Positions 17,657-26,499 of a DNA stretch of 64,000 bases are shown here, piece by piece. The position numbers and the translations under genes are program-made. The number at the start of each line of letters is the position of its first letter. Position 1 is the first letter of the stretch. The DNA comes from an uncultured Clostridia bacterium (GTDB lineage: Bacteria; Bacillota; Clostridia; Christensenellales; UBA1242): NCBI GenBank assembly GCA_948442695.1, contig CAOJSF010000001.1, positions 137,342 to 201,341 of the forward strand, read 5' to 3'. A model generated the notes under the pieces. The model saw only the letters and a list, made by a program, of their open reading frames with translations. It had not been told where the DNA came from and searched no databases.

Positions 17657-18042
17657 GGGGGCGTTATTGGTTTCGACGGGGAGCATTAATTAAAATGCAA
17701 AGCACGTGGTGAGCCCTCACCTAAAAAGGGGCAACTTGCAAATAAACGCAAACAATAATAATGTAGTTCGTATGCCTAGCCTTGCTTGCGCAGCGTAACT
17801 AAAAAAATCTGGTTGAAAAATTCAACCTCTCCACAATTCTTTTCGCTAAAGGATTGATCGGGGATCATCTAAGCGCTCTGCATTCATGAGTTTGTCTTTA
17901 TAATGAATGTAAAAATAAAAGACTCGTTTATAGAAAGTTGTGTATGGCTTAACTATAAATTAAAAAAAAGCATATACTAAACGTGTAGAAAAGTTTTAAG
18001 TAAGTTTTTCGGAAGCGGGTTCAATTCCCGCCGTCTCCACCA
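17657..18042 (+). ncRNA. ssrA: transfer-messenger RNA (tmRNA)
   Basis: The 5' end GGGGGCGTTATTGGTTTCGA and the 3' end (T arm GGGTTCAATTCCC, then CGTCTCC-A-CCA) form the tRNA-like half; GGGGGCG pairs with CGTCTCC using G-U pairs. The tag frame runs 17748-17798 from a GCA resume codon and encodes ANNNNVVRMPSLACAA, then TAA. The tag ends CAA rather than the common LAA. CCA is encoded. The length of 386 bases is typical, with pseudoknot-like hairpins between the tag and the 3' half. Confidence 0.95.
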
Positions 18043-18093
18043 AATTATCGGTTAAACAAAGAAAAAGCCAAAATTATTAAAAGGAAGTGTATT

Positions 18094-19302
18094 ATGAGTT
18101 CAGTAATTATCGCAGTAGTTGTTGTGCTAGGTATCATCGTTGCAGGAGGTTTCCTTCTTTACTTTTTAGGTGATCTTCTTATGAGCATCTCAGGCAAGAA
18201 AAAAGATGCTGATGTAATCAGAGCAAAACAACTTAAACAACAAAAGGATCTTGAAGCAAGAGTAAACGCTCTTGAAAATAGTCAAGATGCTAAAAATGAT
18301 CCTCAAATTGCCACAGTTTTATTTAATGGTGGAACAGTTGAGGCTTATGATCCTAATGAGGATGAAGAAGAAGAGGAAACAGTTGTAGAAAATGAAACAA
18401 CTGAAGAATCTGTAGAAGAAAACGAAGTAGAAGATGCTGCTCATGAAGAGACAGAAGAATCAGAAGAAGAAGTTGATGATACAACAGAATATATCAGACA
18501 ACGCAGAAAAGAACTTCTTGAAAGACTTGCAAAAATGCAAGAAGAAAGAGAAGAAGAGGCTGAAGAAAGCGAAGATACAGTGAATCTTGCTGAAGTTGAA
18601 GATGAAGAAACTGCTCAAGAAGAGACAGAAGAATCAGAAGAAACTGAAAGTGAAGAAACAGAAGCCGTAGAAGAAGAAACAGAGACAGTTGAAGAGACTG
18701 AGGAGAACATCGAAAACTCTGAAGAAGTTGTTGAAGAAGTAGAAGAAACTGAAACTGTTGAAGAGGCTGAAGAAGTAGAAGAAAGCGAAGAAAAACTTGA
18801 AGAGAAAGTTGCAGAAGAAATCATGGAAGAAGTGAAGAGCGAAGGAAAGAATGCTCTTGCAAGCAATTTCACTCTTGAAGAACTTGAATCTCGTCTTGCA
18901 GAAGAACAAGAAAAACTCAAAAACAACGAAAAAGAACTTCGTCAATGCAAAAAAGAATTCGTTCCACTTAGAAGAGTTAAGAATACCCTTGAAAGTGATG
19001 AAAAGAAATTGCGTAGAAAAGAAGCACTTGTTGCAAAACAAAAAGTAGTTCTTTATGGCGTAAACAACTATGCAGATATTGATGATGAGAAAGCACAAAA
19101 ACTTGCAGAAGATCTTGACCTTCTTGACGGACTTAAACTCTCAGTTCAACACTGCCAGGAAGTTATGGACAAAAATCAAGAAAGATATCCTCTTCTTGAA
19201 AGAATCTTCAACCTTTTGACATCTCAAAACGAACAAATTAAAGAAGATATCAAAAACTTGCAAGACGCTATTGCTTCATTGAAAAATGAAAACAATGACT
19301 AA
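18094..19302 (+). CDS. Glu-rich membrane-anchored coiled-coil protein
   Basis: A 402-residue protein. Residues 1-31 are one N-terminal membrane helix (VIIAVVVVLGIIVAGGFLLY). Residues 85-250 are almost all Glu, Thr, Val and Ser, a disordered acidic stretch. Residues 255-400 are predicted coiled coil (LEELESRLAEEQEKLKNNEK). The layout resembles a division or cell-envelope linker (EzrA-like topology, with an acidic tether), but I see no diagnostic motif. AAAAGGAAG precedes ATG 18094. Low-complexity open frames on its other strand are artefacts of its GAA-rich codons. Confidence 0.75.
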   Translation: MSSVIIAVVVVLGIIVAGGFLLYFLGDLLMSISGKKKDADVIRAKQLKQQKDLEARVNALENSQDAKNDPQIATVLFNGGTVEAYDPNEDEEEEETVVENETTEESVEENEVEDAAHEETEESEEEVDDTTEYIRQRRKELLERLAKMQEEREEEAEESEDTVNLAEVEDEETAQEETEESEETESEETEAVEEETETVEETEENIENSEEVVEEVEETETVEEAEEVEESEEKLEEKVAEEIMEEVKSEGKNALASNFTLEELESRLAEEQEKLKNNEKELRQCKKEFVPLRRVKNTLESDEKKLRRKEALVAKQKVVLYGVNNYADIDDEKAQKLAEDLDLLDGLKLSVQHCQEVMDKNQERYPLLERIFNLLTSQNEQIKEDIKNLQDAIASLKNENND

Positions 19303-19390
19303 GCATAAAGGTATTTAAGATTCTATAGTAGGGTTTTAATATCAAGATTGTTACACAATATAATTTGTGAACTCATTTAATTTTAATAAA

Positions 19391-19419
19391 AAATACAGAC
19401 GAAATTGTCTGTATTTTTT
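19391..19419 (+). terminator. Rho-independent terminator
   Basis: AAATACAGAC (19391-19400) pairs with GTCTGTATTT (19407-19416), followed by TTT. It ends the Glu-rich protein transcript. The rest of 19303-19633 is AT-rich and holds nothing I recognise. Confidence 0.8.
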
Positions 19420-19633
19420 GTTTGTCAATTAAAAGTTTCTAAAATTTGTTTGTTATACTTAGGTCTGCTTTCATTTAAAAACAGTTTTCATTTTCAAAAT
19501 CAATATTCTTAAGAGAAATCTTTTTAAAAGGGCGTTTGTTTAAATGTGGTTTAAAATATGCTGAATAAGTATATTTGTTTTTATATTTTTATTTTTCATA
19601 AATCAAAATATTTAATAGAAATCTTTTAAGAGG

Positions 19634-20293
19634 CTATGACCAGTCTATAGGAGTCTCGCCTAATTCTTGTAAAAATTGATTACATTTTGAAAAATGCTTG
19701 CATCCGAAAAATCCTCTATAAGCCGAAAGTGGACTAGGGTGTGGTGCTTTCAAAACCAAATGCTGAGGTGCTATTATGTTTGCAAAACTCTGAGCATATG
19801 AACCCCACAATAAAAATACGACCGGCTTTTCACGATTTCCTACAAGTTCTATAATCTTTCTTGTTAAGTTTTCCCAGCCCTTATCTTTGTGTGAATTTGC
19901 CTGACCTTTGCGGACAGTTAAAACAGTGTTTAAAAGCAAAACGCCTTGATTTGCCCATCTTTCCAAATTCCCATCTTTTTTGCAGGTTATGTTTAAATCC
20001 TTTTCTATTTCTTGCATTATATTTACAAGAGAAGGGGGAATTGTCACCTCTGTTGGGACTGAAAAAGATAGTCCTTGTGCTTGATTTGGTTCATGATATG
20101 GGTCTTGTCCTATAATAACGACTTTAATTTTATCAAATGGCACATGATTTAAAGCATTAAATATTTTGTCCTCTTCAGGATAAATGTTGTATTTTGTATA
20201 TTCAGAGCGTAAAAAATCTTGAAGATTTTTAAAATAATCCTTATCAAATTCACCTTTTAATAAATCAAACCATTGTCTTTTTATTCTTATCAT
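19634..20293 (-). CDS. ung: uracil-DNA glycosylase
   Basis: A 219-residue family 1 uracil-DNA glycosylase. The water-activating motif is GQDPYHEPNQAQGLSFSV, the uracil-specific Asn lies in LLLNTVLTV, and the DNA-intercalating loop is HPSPLSAYRGFFGC. It removes uracil from DNA in base-excision repair. It is a single minus-strand gene, convergent with the Glu-rich protein. Confidence 0.95.
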   Translation of the reverse strand: MIRIKRQWFDLLKGEFDKDYFKNLQDFLRSEYTKYNIYPEEDKIFNALNHVPFDKIKVVIIGQDPYHEPNQAQGLSFSVPTEVTIPPSLVNIMQEIEKDLNITCKKDGNLERWANQGVLLLNTVLTVRKGQANSHKDKGWENLTRKIIELVGNREKPVVFLLWGSYAQSFANIIAPQHLVLKAPHPSPLSAYRGFFGCKHFSKCNQFLQELGETPIDWS

Positions 20294-20404
20294 AATTAAA
20301 TTATATATTATTTAATAAGATTTGACAAATTTTTTGAGAAAATTTATTGATTTTTTAAATATTTTTTCTTTTTCTTATAAGAATAAAATTAATTCAAGTG
20401 AAAT

Positions 20405-20439
20405 AAAAAATCGTATAAAATGGGGCTATACGATTTTTT
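20405..20439. terminator. bidirectional terminator
   Basis: AAAAAATCGTATA (20405-20417) pairs perfectly with TATACGATTTTTT (20427-20439). It lies after the GGGtGRT gene on the minus strand, between that gene and ung. Confidence 0.8.
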
Positions 20440-20462
20440 ATTTGAAATTTTAAAATTGATGA

Positions 20463-21443
20463 TTATTTAGTTTCAACAGCCACCGCAAGTGCAACAGTTG
20501 CTCCAACGATAGGGTTGTTTCCCATGCCGATGAATCCCATCATTTCCACGTGTGCTGGAACTGAAGAAGAGCCTGCAAATTGTGCATCACAGTGCATTCT
20601 TCCCATTGTATCAGTCAAGCCATAACTTGCAGGACCTGCTGCCATATTGTCTGGATGAAGAGTTCTGCCAGTGCCACCACCAGAGGCAACTGAAAAATAA
20701 GTTTTGCCGTTTTCTAAGCACCATTTTTTATAAATTCCTGCGACTGGATGTTGAAAACGCATAGGGTTTGTTGAGTTTCCAGTGATTGAAAGATCAACTT
20801 TTTCATGTCTCATAATGGCAACTCCTTCTGGGACATCGAAAGAGCCATAAACTTTTACTTTTGCTCGCTCTGAAGTTGAGAATGCTTTTTCTTTCTCAAT
20901 TTTCAATTCGCCAGTGTTATGGTCAAAACTTGTCTGAACATAGGTGAATCCATTTATTCTTGAAATAATATAAGCCGCATCTTTGCCCAGACCATTTAAG
21001 ATGACATTAAGGGGAGTTTTTCTGACTTTGTTTGCAGAAGTCACAATTCCGATAGCACCTTCTGCAGCAGCAAAACTTTCATGTCCAGCAAGGAAGCAGA
21101 AAGATTTTGTCTCTTCTTTTAAGAGCATACTTCCCAGTCTTCCATGACCTAAACCGATTTTTCTTTCATCTGCAACAGACCCTTTTATGCAATAAGCCTG
21201 CAGACCTTCTCCTAAGCATAAAGCAACATCACAGGCTTTTGTGGTGCCAGTTTTAATTGCTATTGCAACGCCTAATTGATATGCTTTGACAGCATTGTCA
21301 AAACAGATAGGTTGGATTGATTTTACAATTTTTTCAACATCAATTCCATTTTCTAGACAGATATTTTTTGCTTCTTCAAGAGAAGAAATGCCATACTTTT
21401 CAAGAACCGCTTCAATGTTTGTATTTTTATTTGTCATATCCAT
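20463..21443 (-). CDS. GGGtGRT protein
   Basis: A 326-residue protein that carries the family's namesake motif in VASGGGTGRTLHPDNMAAGP. Other conserved stretches are LGHGRLGSMLL and GFIGMGNNPIVGATVALAV. The family is found in anaerobic Firmicutes and almost always sits beside a NifU-like scaffold, as here; its reaction is not known to me. Its start overlaps the stop of the upstream scaffold gene by one base (TAATG), which shows translational coupling. Confidence 0.85.
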   Translation of the reverse strand: MDMTNKNTNIEAVLEKYGISSLEEAKNICLENGIDVEKIVKSIQPICFDNAVKAYQLGVAIAIKTGTTKACDVALCLGEGLQAYCIKGSVADERKIGLGHGRLGSMLLKEETKSFCFLAGHESFAAAEGAIGIVTSANKVRKTPLNVILNGLGKDAAYIISRINGFTYVQTSFDHNTGELKIEKEKAFSTSERAKVKVYGSFDVPEGVAIMRHEKVDLSITGNSTNPMRFQHPVAGIYKKWCLENGKTYFSVASGGGTGRTLHPDNMAAGPASYGLTDTMGRMHCDAQFAGSSSVPAHVEMMGFIGMGNNPIVGATVALAVAVETK

Positions 21444-22111
21444 TAATCTACCCTCCTAGGGTCAATAAAACTGACGCCTTCATTAAATCTTCCATAAGTT
21501 TTGGTCGCTTTTTTAACTGCTTCGGCAGGGTCTACACCTTCTCTTAATGATTTTATAAGAGAGCCAGTAGAAACATATTCATAACCTATTATTTCACCAT
21601 TTTCATCAAGTGCCTGTCTTGTTATATAGCCTTCTGCAAGATTAAGATATCTTGTGCCTTTTTCATCTTGAGAATAGACTGTTCCCACATTGCTATTTAA
21701 AGTTTTGCCTAAGTCTTCAAGAGCAGAGCCGACTGCAAGACCGCCTTCTGAAAAGGCTGATTGACTGCGACCATAGACAAGTTGCAAGAATATGTTTTTC
21801 ATTGCGTCATTGATAGCATCGCAAACAAGGTCAGTGTTTAGTGCTTCAAGCAAAGTTTTGCCTGGCAAAATCTCAGCAGCCATGGCAGCAGAGTGGGTCA
21901 TTCCAGAACATCCGATAGTTTCAACAAGGGCTTCTTTAATAATGCCATCTTTTACATTGAGTGTAAGTTTGCAAGTGCCTTGTTGTGGTGCGCATTTTCC
22001 ACAACCATGTGAAAAACCTGACACCTGTTTTATATCTTTTAATTGAATCCATTTTGCTTCTTCAGGAATAGGAGATGGACCGAAACCTGTCATGTTTATA
22101 GGACAACTCAT
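21443..22111 (-). CDS. iron-sulfur cluster assembly scaffold-like protein (NifU/IscU type)
   Basis: A 222-residue protein. The region FSHGCGKCAPQQGTCKL, then VETIGCSGMTHSAAMAAEIL, holds Cys residues that match a NifU-N-type scaffold. It usually pairs with the GGGtGRT protein, which follows with a one-base overlap. A strong AGGAGG lies upstream of 22111. The two probably act together in cluster transfer or in a cluster-dependent reaction; that is inference from linkage. Confidence 0.85.
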   Translation of the reverse strand: MSCPINMTGFGPSPIPEEAKWIQLKDIKQVSGFSHGCGKCAPQQGTCKLTLNVKDGIIKEALVETIGCSGMTHSAAMAAEILPGKTLLEALNTDLVCDAINDAMKNIFLQLVYGRSQSAFSEGGLAVGSALEDLGKTLNSNVGTVYSQDEKGTRYLNLAEGYITRQALDENGEIIGYEYVSTGSLIKSLREGVDPAEAVKKATKTYGRFNEGVSFIDPRRVD

Positions 22112-22430
22112 AATTAATATTTCCTCCTCTTATATTTTAATCATTTTGAACAGTAAAACAAAATGAATTATCATCTTTTGAATAAAAAAACAAAAAAAGA
22201 GGGGTTTTATCAAGAAATTTTATATACAAGTTGAATTATAATCAAAATTAAATCATTTTTTTTGTATTTTGAAAACATTGATATATTTCAAAATTAATAA
22301 TGATTGCTTTATAAAAAAGAAAAGTTTGTTTTAATTATTTATAAAGCAAAAGTCGATAAAGGTGATTGAATAACTATTTTATTCTTTTTATCAAAAATCA
22401 GCAATCAATTTTCAAATTCAATAAAAATCG

Positions 22431-22459
22431 TTGACAATAAAAATTTAATATGTTAAAAT
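22431..22459 (+). promoter_or_regulatory. promoter of the tyrS T-box transcript
   Basis: TTGACA (22431-22436), 17 bases, then TAAAAT (22454-22459): a near-consensus sigma-A promoter. Nothing recognisable lies between 22112 and this site. Confidence 0.8.
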
Positions 22460-22465
22460 ATGCCC

Positions 22466-22855
22466 ATATTAAGATGGCGGAATAAACATAGTAGTTTTTT
22501 TCTTAGTCTCTCAGAGAGTGGATGTTTGGTGAAAATTCATAGACGGGAATAAGACGAATTACATTTGTTTCAAGTCTTACGCTTCTTCTTGCGAAAAGAT
22601 AATAAGGATTGATAAAAGATATTAATTCCATCTATAAAATTGTCAAATTTAAAATATAATATAAAAACACTTTGTTTTTAATAAATTTATTTTAAATTCG
22701 CTTATGAAACCTTGTATATTGCGGGAGGTTTTAAGTTTGCTTGATTATAGAAAGAGGGGAGTTTTGGTTTAATATTTATTTATTAATTAAAGTTGGGTGG
22801 TACCACGACGCGCACGCTTCGTCCTAATATGTTTAGGCAAAGCGTGTTTTTTGAT
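22466..22855 (+). promoter_or_regulatory. T-box riboswitch (tyrosine)
   Basis: The T-box sequence GGGTGGTACCACG starts at 22795. It is followed by the terminator CACGCTT (22813-22819) pairing with AAGCGTG (22840-22846) and then TTTTTT. Upstream, CAGAGAGTGG near 22512 fits Stem I. A TAC triplet (22560-22562), in GAATTACATT, is the likely Tyr specifier. Uncharged tRNA-Tyr would stabilise the antiterminator and switch on tyrS. A gap of about 200 bases separates the terminator from tyrS. Confidence 0.9.
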
Positions 22856-23053
22856 TGTTGAAATGATTTTTCTTTTACTTAAATTCTAATTTTGTGTTTT
22901 AATGGCAAAATTTAAAACCGATAGTATAAATAAGTTTAAGAATCAAATCAAATAAATCGTATTGTTTACAATCAAGTTTGATTTATTGTGAAATGAAAAT
23001 CATGGTAAATAAAATTTATTGTGAGTAAGGCAGTAATTTGAAAGGAGAGAAAA

Positions 23054-24301
23054 ATGAATAAAGTCAATGTAAATTTATTTAACGAACTAAAACAGAGGGG
23101 GCTTTTATATCAAAGCACAGATGAAGAATCTTTGAAAAAGATGCTTGAAAGTGGTGAAAGTATTGCTCTTTATGAGGGCACAGACCCTACAATGGACAGT
23201 CTGCATATAGGACATTGTGTGCCATTTTGTATTTTGAGAAGATTTCAGAGAGCGGGGCATAAGGTTTATTTGCTTATGGGTGGAGCGACTGCTTGCATCG
23301 GAGACCCATCTGGCAGAAGTGAAATAAGACAAATTATGAGTAAAGAGCAGATAGCCCAAAACATCGAGAAAATCAAAAACTCACTTAAAGTTTTTCTTGA
23401 TTTCGACGGTGAAAATAAGGCTGAAATTGTCAATAATGCAGACTGGTTTAAAGGTTATGACTATATAGATTTTATGAGGGATATCGGAGTTCATTTCAAC
23501 ATAAACAAAATGCTTACAAATGATATTTATGCAAACAGATTGAAAGAGGGTGGTCTTACCTTTTTTGAACTGGGTTATATGCTGATGCAGGCATATGACT
23601 TTGTTCACCTCAACAAAGATAAAAAATGCAAACTTGAGTGGGGTGGTGCTGACCAGTGGGGAAATATTGTCGCTGGCGTTGAACTTGCAAGAAAACTTAA
23701 CTTTGCAGATGGTGGAAACAGGGAAATGATAGGTGCAACAAATCCTCTTCTTCTGACACCAGAAGGCAAGAAAATGGGAAAAACAGAAAGAGGTGCAATC
23801 TGGATTGATAAAGACAAAATTTCTGCATATGACTTTTATCAAGGTGTTTATCAGACTCCAGACGCTTGTGTAGAGATGATGTTTGCACTCTTTACCGACA
23901 TTCCTATGCAGGAAATTAAACAGATGATTGAAACTGATATTGTCAAGGCAAAAAAGCGTTTAAGTTTTGAAATTACAAAGTTTATTAGAGGGGAAGAAGA
24001 TGCTATTCAAGCACAAAGCATGAGTGAAAATCTTTTTACTCAAGGAGGAAATGATGCTCCAGAATTTGAAATTTCTTCTCAAGAGTTTGGTGAAGGAATA
24101 AATATTTGTGACGCTTTAGTGATGACAGGACTTTGCTCTTCAAAGAGCGATGCAAGAAGAATGATTGAGGGCGGTGCAATTTCAGTCAATGCTGAAAAGG
24201 TGTCTAATCAGGCAATGATTATCACAATCAAAGATGTAAAAGATGGTGGAATACTTCTCAAAAAAGGCAAAAAGAACTATATTAAGGTTGTGATTAAATG
24301 A
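23054..24301 (+). CDS. tyrS: tyrosyl-tRNA synthetase
   Basis: A 415-residue class I synthetase. The HIGH-type motif is DSLHIGHCVPF, KMGKTE in GKKMGKTERGAIW is the KMSKS-type loop, and a C-terminal S4 RNA-binding domain (SKSDARRMIEGGAISVNAEKV) is present. It attaches tyrosine to tRNA-Tyr. AAGGAGAG precedes ATG 23054. It is controlled by the upstream T-box. Its stop overlaps the next gene by four bases (ATGA). Confidence 0.95.
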   Translation: MNKVNVNLFNELKQRGLLYQSTDEESLKKMLESGESIALYEGTDPTMDSLHIGHCVPFCILRRFQRAGHKVYLLMGGATACIGDPSGRSEIRQIMSKEQIAQNIEKIKNSLKVFLDFDGENKAEIVNNADWFKGYDYIDFMRDIGVHFNINKMLTNDIYANRLKEGGLTFFELGYMLMQAYDFVHLNKDKKCKLEWGGADQWGNIVAGVELARKLNFADGGNREMIGATNPLLLTPEGKKMGKTERGAIWIDKDKISAYDFYQGVYQTPDACVEMMFALFTDIPMQEIKQMIETDIVKAKKRLSFEITKFIRGEEDAIQAQSMSENLFTQGGNDAPEFEISSQEFGEGINICDALVMTGLCSSKSDARRMIEGGAISVNAEKVSNQAMIITIKDVKDGGILLKKGKKNYIKVVIK

Positions 24302-24651
24302 AATTATTAAAAACCTGTGAAATAATTGAAAAAAAATCCAAATTTTATGGATTTTTGTATGAATGTAACAGTGAAGAAGATGTTTTTTCTGCGGTTGAAG
24401 AACAGCGTAAAGAACATCACAAGGCCACACATGTTTGCTGGGCAGGCCGAATCGAGAAACCATTTTTTGAAAGGGCGTGTGATGATGGTGAACCTGGAGG
24501 AACCGCTGGAAGACCTATTTTATCAGTTCTTCAAAAGAGGAATTTAAATAATGTTTGTGCCATTGTTGTGAGATATTTTGGTGGTGTAAAACTGGGTGCT
24601 GGCGGACTTTTAAGGGTTTATTCAAAGACTGCTGGAAAATTGTGCGAATGA
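24298..24651 (+). CDS. YigZ/IMPACT N-terminal domain protein, short form
   Basis: A 117-residue protein that matches the UPF0029 (YigZ/IMPACT) domain: KKSKFYGFLYE, then DDGEPGGTAGRPIL and VVRYFGGVKLGAGGLLRVYS. Full-length YigZ is about 200 residues and has a second ferredoxin-like domain, which is missing here: the frame stops right after AGKLCE. I see no remnant of the second domain downstream. It is either a natural single-domain form or a truncation. It overlaps tyrS by four bases. Confidence 0.8.
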   Translation: MKLLKTCEIIEKKSKFYGFLYECNSEEDVFSAVEEQRKEHHKATHVCWAGRIEKPFFERACDDGEPGGTAGRPILSVLQKRNLNNVCAIVVRYFGGVKLGAGGLLRVYSKTAGKLCE

Positions 24652-24762
24652 TAATTTCTTTTAAATTTAAGAATTTCAACAAAATTTTGTTTAAATTTGA
24701 TGCTTATTTTTGATTTTCTTAAAAATATTAAATTAAAACGAATTTACAAAAGGAGATAATCT

Positions 24763-25383
24763 TTGAAAACAATAACTGAAATCGTAAAAATAGGAATGGG
24801 TGCTAGATATAAACTTTTTCTGGATGATGAACTTTATGGAATTTTTGAAGCCGAAATTTTAGCAAGATATTGTTTAAAAAGCGGTGAAAGTTTTGAAGAT
24901 GACTTTTTTGAAAAATTGCTTATCGAAAATGGTGATTATGCTTGTTTTAATCGAGGACTTTCGGCACTAGAAAAAAGTATGAAAAGTGAAAAAATGCTTA
25001 AAGATTATCTTAAAGAAAGAAAGTATCCATTATCGTGCATAGAAAAGGCGATAGAGAAACTTAAAGATTATGGTTATATCAATGATGAAACTTTTTGCGA
25101 TAATTTTATAGCAAGTTATGCCTCTTCTAAGAGTCGAAGAAAACTTAAATATGACCTTTTAGGAAAGGGGATTGACTCAGTAATCGTCGAGAAAAAGTTG
25201 GCAGAGCAACTTGATGATGAAGAAGAAAATGAAAAGTGCCTGTTTTTTGCAAAAAAATATATGAAAAATCGGGAATTTGACTTAATTACAAAGCAAAAGT
25301 TATATAATCATCTTGCAGGAAAGGGTTATGATTTTAATATAATTGCTTCAGTTTGGGAGAAGTTGGAAAATGATAGGTATTGA
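24763..25383 (+). CDS. recX: regulatory protein RecX
   Basis: A 206-residue RecX-like protein. It is built of three-helix repeats, seen in SEKMLKDYLKERKYPLSCIE, YGYINDETFCDNFIAS and SRRKLKYDLLGKGID. RecX binds and restrains RecA filaments in the cytoplasm; no recA lies in the window. The start is TTG 24763 behind AAAGGAG. It overlaps acpS by 14 bases, a tight coupling. Confidence 0.85.
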   Translation: MKTITEIVKIGMGARYKLFLDDELYGIFEAEILARYCLKSGESFEDDFFEKLLIENGDYACFNRGLSALEKSMKSEKMLKDYLKERKYPLSCIEKAIEKLKDYGYINDETFCDNFIASYASSKSRRKLKYDLLGKGIDSVIVEKKLAEQLDDEEENEKCLFFAKKYMKNREFDLITKQKLYNHLAGKGYDFNIIASVWEKLENDRY

Positions 25384-25726
25384 TTTATTAGAGGTTGACA
25401 GAATAGATGAAAGCGATGCCTTTCTTGAAAAGATTGCTCGTGAAGAAGAAATAAAATATGTCAAAAGTTCTCAGACAATGAGAAGGCAACGCACAACTGC
25501 TCTTTTTTGTGTGAAAGAGGCTGTTATGAAGGCTCTTGAAATGGGAAAAGATAGTGGAGTGGTTTTTAAAGATATAGAACTTTATCATCTTTCAAACGGG
25601 AAACCGGAAATTAAACTTCATGGAAAAGCACTTGAAAAATTTGATAAATTTTTTAAATACAAAAAAATTGATGTTTCAATTTCACATACAAATTCCATGG
25701 CGATAGCGATTGCAATGATAATATAA
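25370..25726 (+). CDS. acpS: holo-[acyl-carrier-protein] synthase
   Basis: A 118-residue AcpS. MIGIDLLEVDRI is the family N-terminus, with the metal-binding Asp; FCVKEAVMKALEMG holds the conserved KEA motif; and VSISHTNSMAIAIAMI is the C-terminal strand pair. It transfers the 4'-phosphopantetheine group from CoA to ACP. I start it at ATG 25370 inside the recX end, because only this gives the proper N-terminus. A terminator follows. Confidence 0.9.
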   Translation: MIGIDLLEVDRIDESDAFLEKIAREEEIKYVKSSQTMRRQRTTALFCVKEAVMKALEMGKDSGVVFKDIELYHLSNGKPEIKLHGKALEKFDKFFKYKKIDVSISHTNSMAIAIAMII

Positions 25727-25784
25727 TATAAATGATAATTTAATAAAAACAATATAAAAATTTATAAAAAATTAAATTAAAATT

Positions 25785-25813
25785 AAAAAAGGTGCATATT
25801 TGCATCTTTTTTT
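25785..25813 (+). terminator. Rho-independent terminator
   Basis: AAAAAAGGTGCA pairs with TGCATCTTTTTT (one G-U pair) around TATT. It ends recX-acpS. Confidence 0.8.
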
Positions 25814-25854
25814 ATTCAAAATAAGTTTAAAAACATATATTATGGGAGATAATC

Positions 25855-26112
25855 ATGTCAAAGCATTTAGAAGAAAAAAAGGCACTTGAAGAGAGAGCGA
25901 AAGATATCGAACTAAGAAAAGACAAAATTTTCTCTCTTTTGCCTGCAAACTTTGAGGATGAGCAACATAAAATGCTTATAGGGGGAAGTATTGAAGAGTT
26001 TTATGGCAATATGCCAAAGTCTCTGAAAGAGGAAATATCAACCCTAGAAAAAGTCGATTTAATGGATTATTGGAAATTTGATGAATATGGACGAACAGGT
26101 AAAACGAGGTGA
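25855..26112 (+). CDS. candidate antitoxin upstream of MazF (85 aa)
   Basis: An 85-residue charged, mainly helical protein ([20 protein letters not shown], then [15 protein letters not shown]). It starts at ATG 25855 behind GGGAG. Its last 32 bases overlap the start of the MazF toxin gene, which is the arrangement of a toxin-antitoxin pair. It does not look like the usual ribbon-helix-helix or AbrB-type MazE, and I recognise no family. Role as antitoxin is inferred from position and overlap alone. Confidence 0.6.
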   Translation: MSKHLEEKKALEERAKDIELRKDKIFSLLPANFEDEQHKMLIGGSIEEFYGNMPKSLKEEISTLEKVDLMDYWKFDEYGRTGKTR

Positions 26113-26434
26113 AATATATTATGCAGATTTAAGTCCGGTTGTGGGAAGTGAACAAGGCGGGATTCGTCCAGTACTTATTGTGCAAAATGATATCGGCAAT
26201 AAGTTTTCGCCAACAGTAATAGTTGTGGCAATTACAAGTCAATTAGGCAAAGCCAAACTTCCTACACATATCGAACTTCCTGCTGATCAATATAACTTAC
26301 CTAAAAATTCTGTTGCTCTTTTAGAGCAAATACGGACACTTGATAAAAGACGACTTCAAGAAAAAGTGACAACTTTATCATCAGAAAAAATGAGAGAGGT
26401 AAATAAAGCACTTTTAATATCTTTAGGTTTTTAA
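26081..26434 (+). CDS. mazF: MazF/PemK family endoribonuclease (NdoA type)
   Basis: A 117-residue toxin of the NdoA subgroup. It holds [34 protein letters not shown] and [12 protein letters not shown], close to Bacillus NdoA, followed by [12 protein letters not shown]. Such enzymes cut single-stranded mRNA at short motifs. Either ATG 26081 or ATG 26087 could be the start; I take the first. It overlaps the upstream 85-residue gene, and a terminator follows directly. Confidence 0.9.
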   Translation: MNMDEQVKRGEIYYADLSPVVGSEQGGIRPVLIVQNDIGNKFSPTVIVVAITSQLGKAKLPTHIELPADQYNLPKNSVALLEQIRTLDKRRLQEKVTTLSSEKMREVNKALLISLGF

Positions 26435-26466
26435 AAAAATCCATGTATCTTATATGGATTTTTTTA
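26433..26466 (+). terminator. Rho-independent terminator
   Basis: AAAAAAATCCAT pairs with ATGGATTTTTTT. It overlaps the mazF stop codon and ends the mazF transcript. Confidence 0.8.
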
Positions 26467-26499
26467 TTAATGACTAAAATAAATTTTTCCTTTTGTTTT

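Noticed and set aside
18615..19098. Ser- and Phe-rich open frames opposite the Glu-rich protein
   Set aside because: They arise from complementing GAA/GAG-rich codons and lack starts with ribosome sites.
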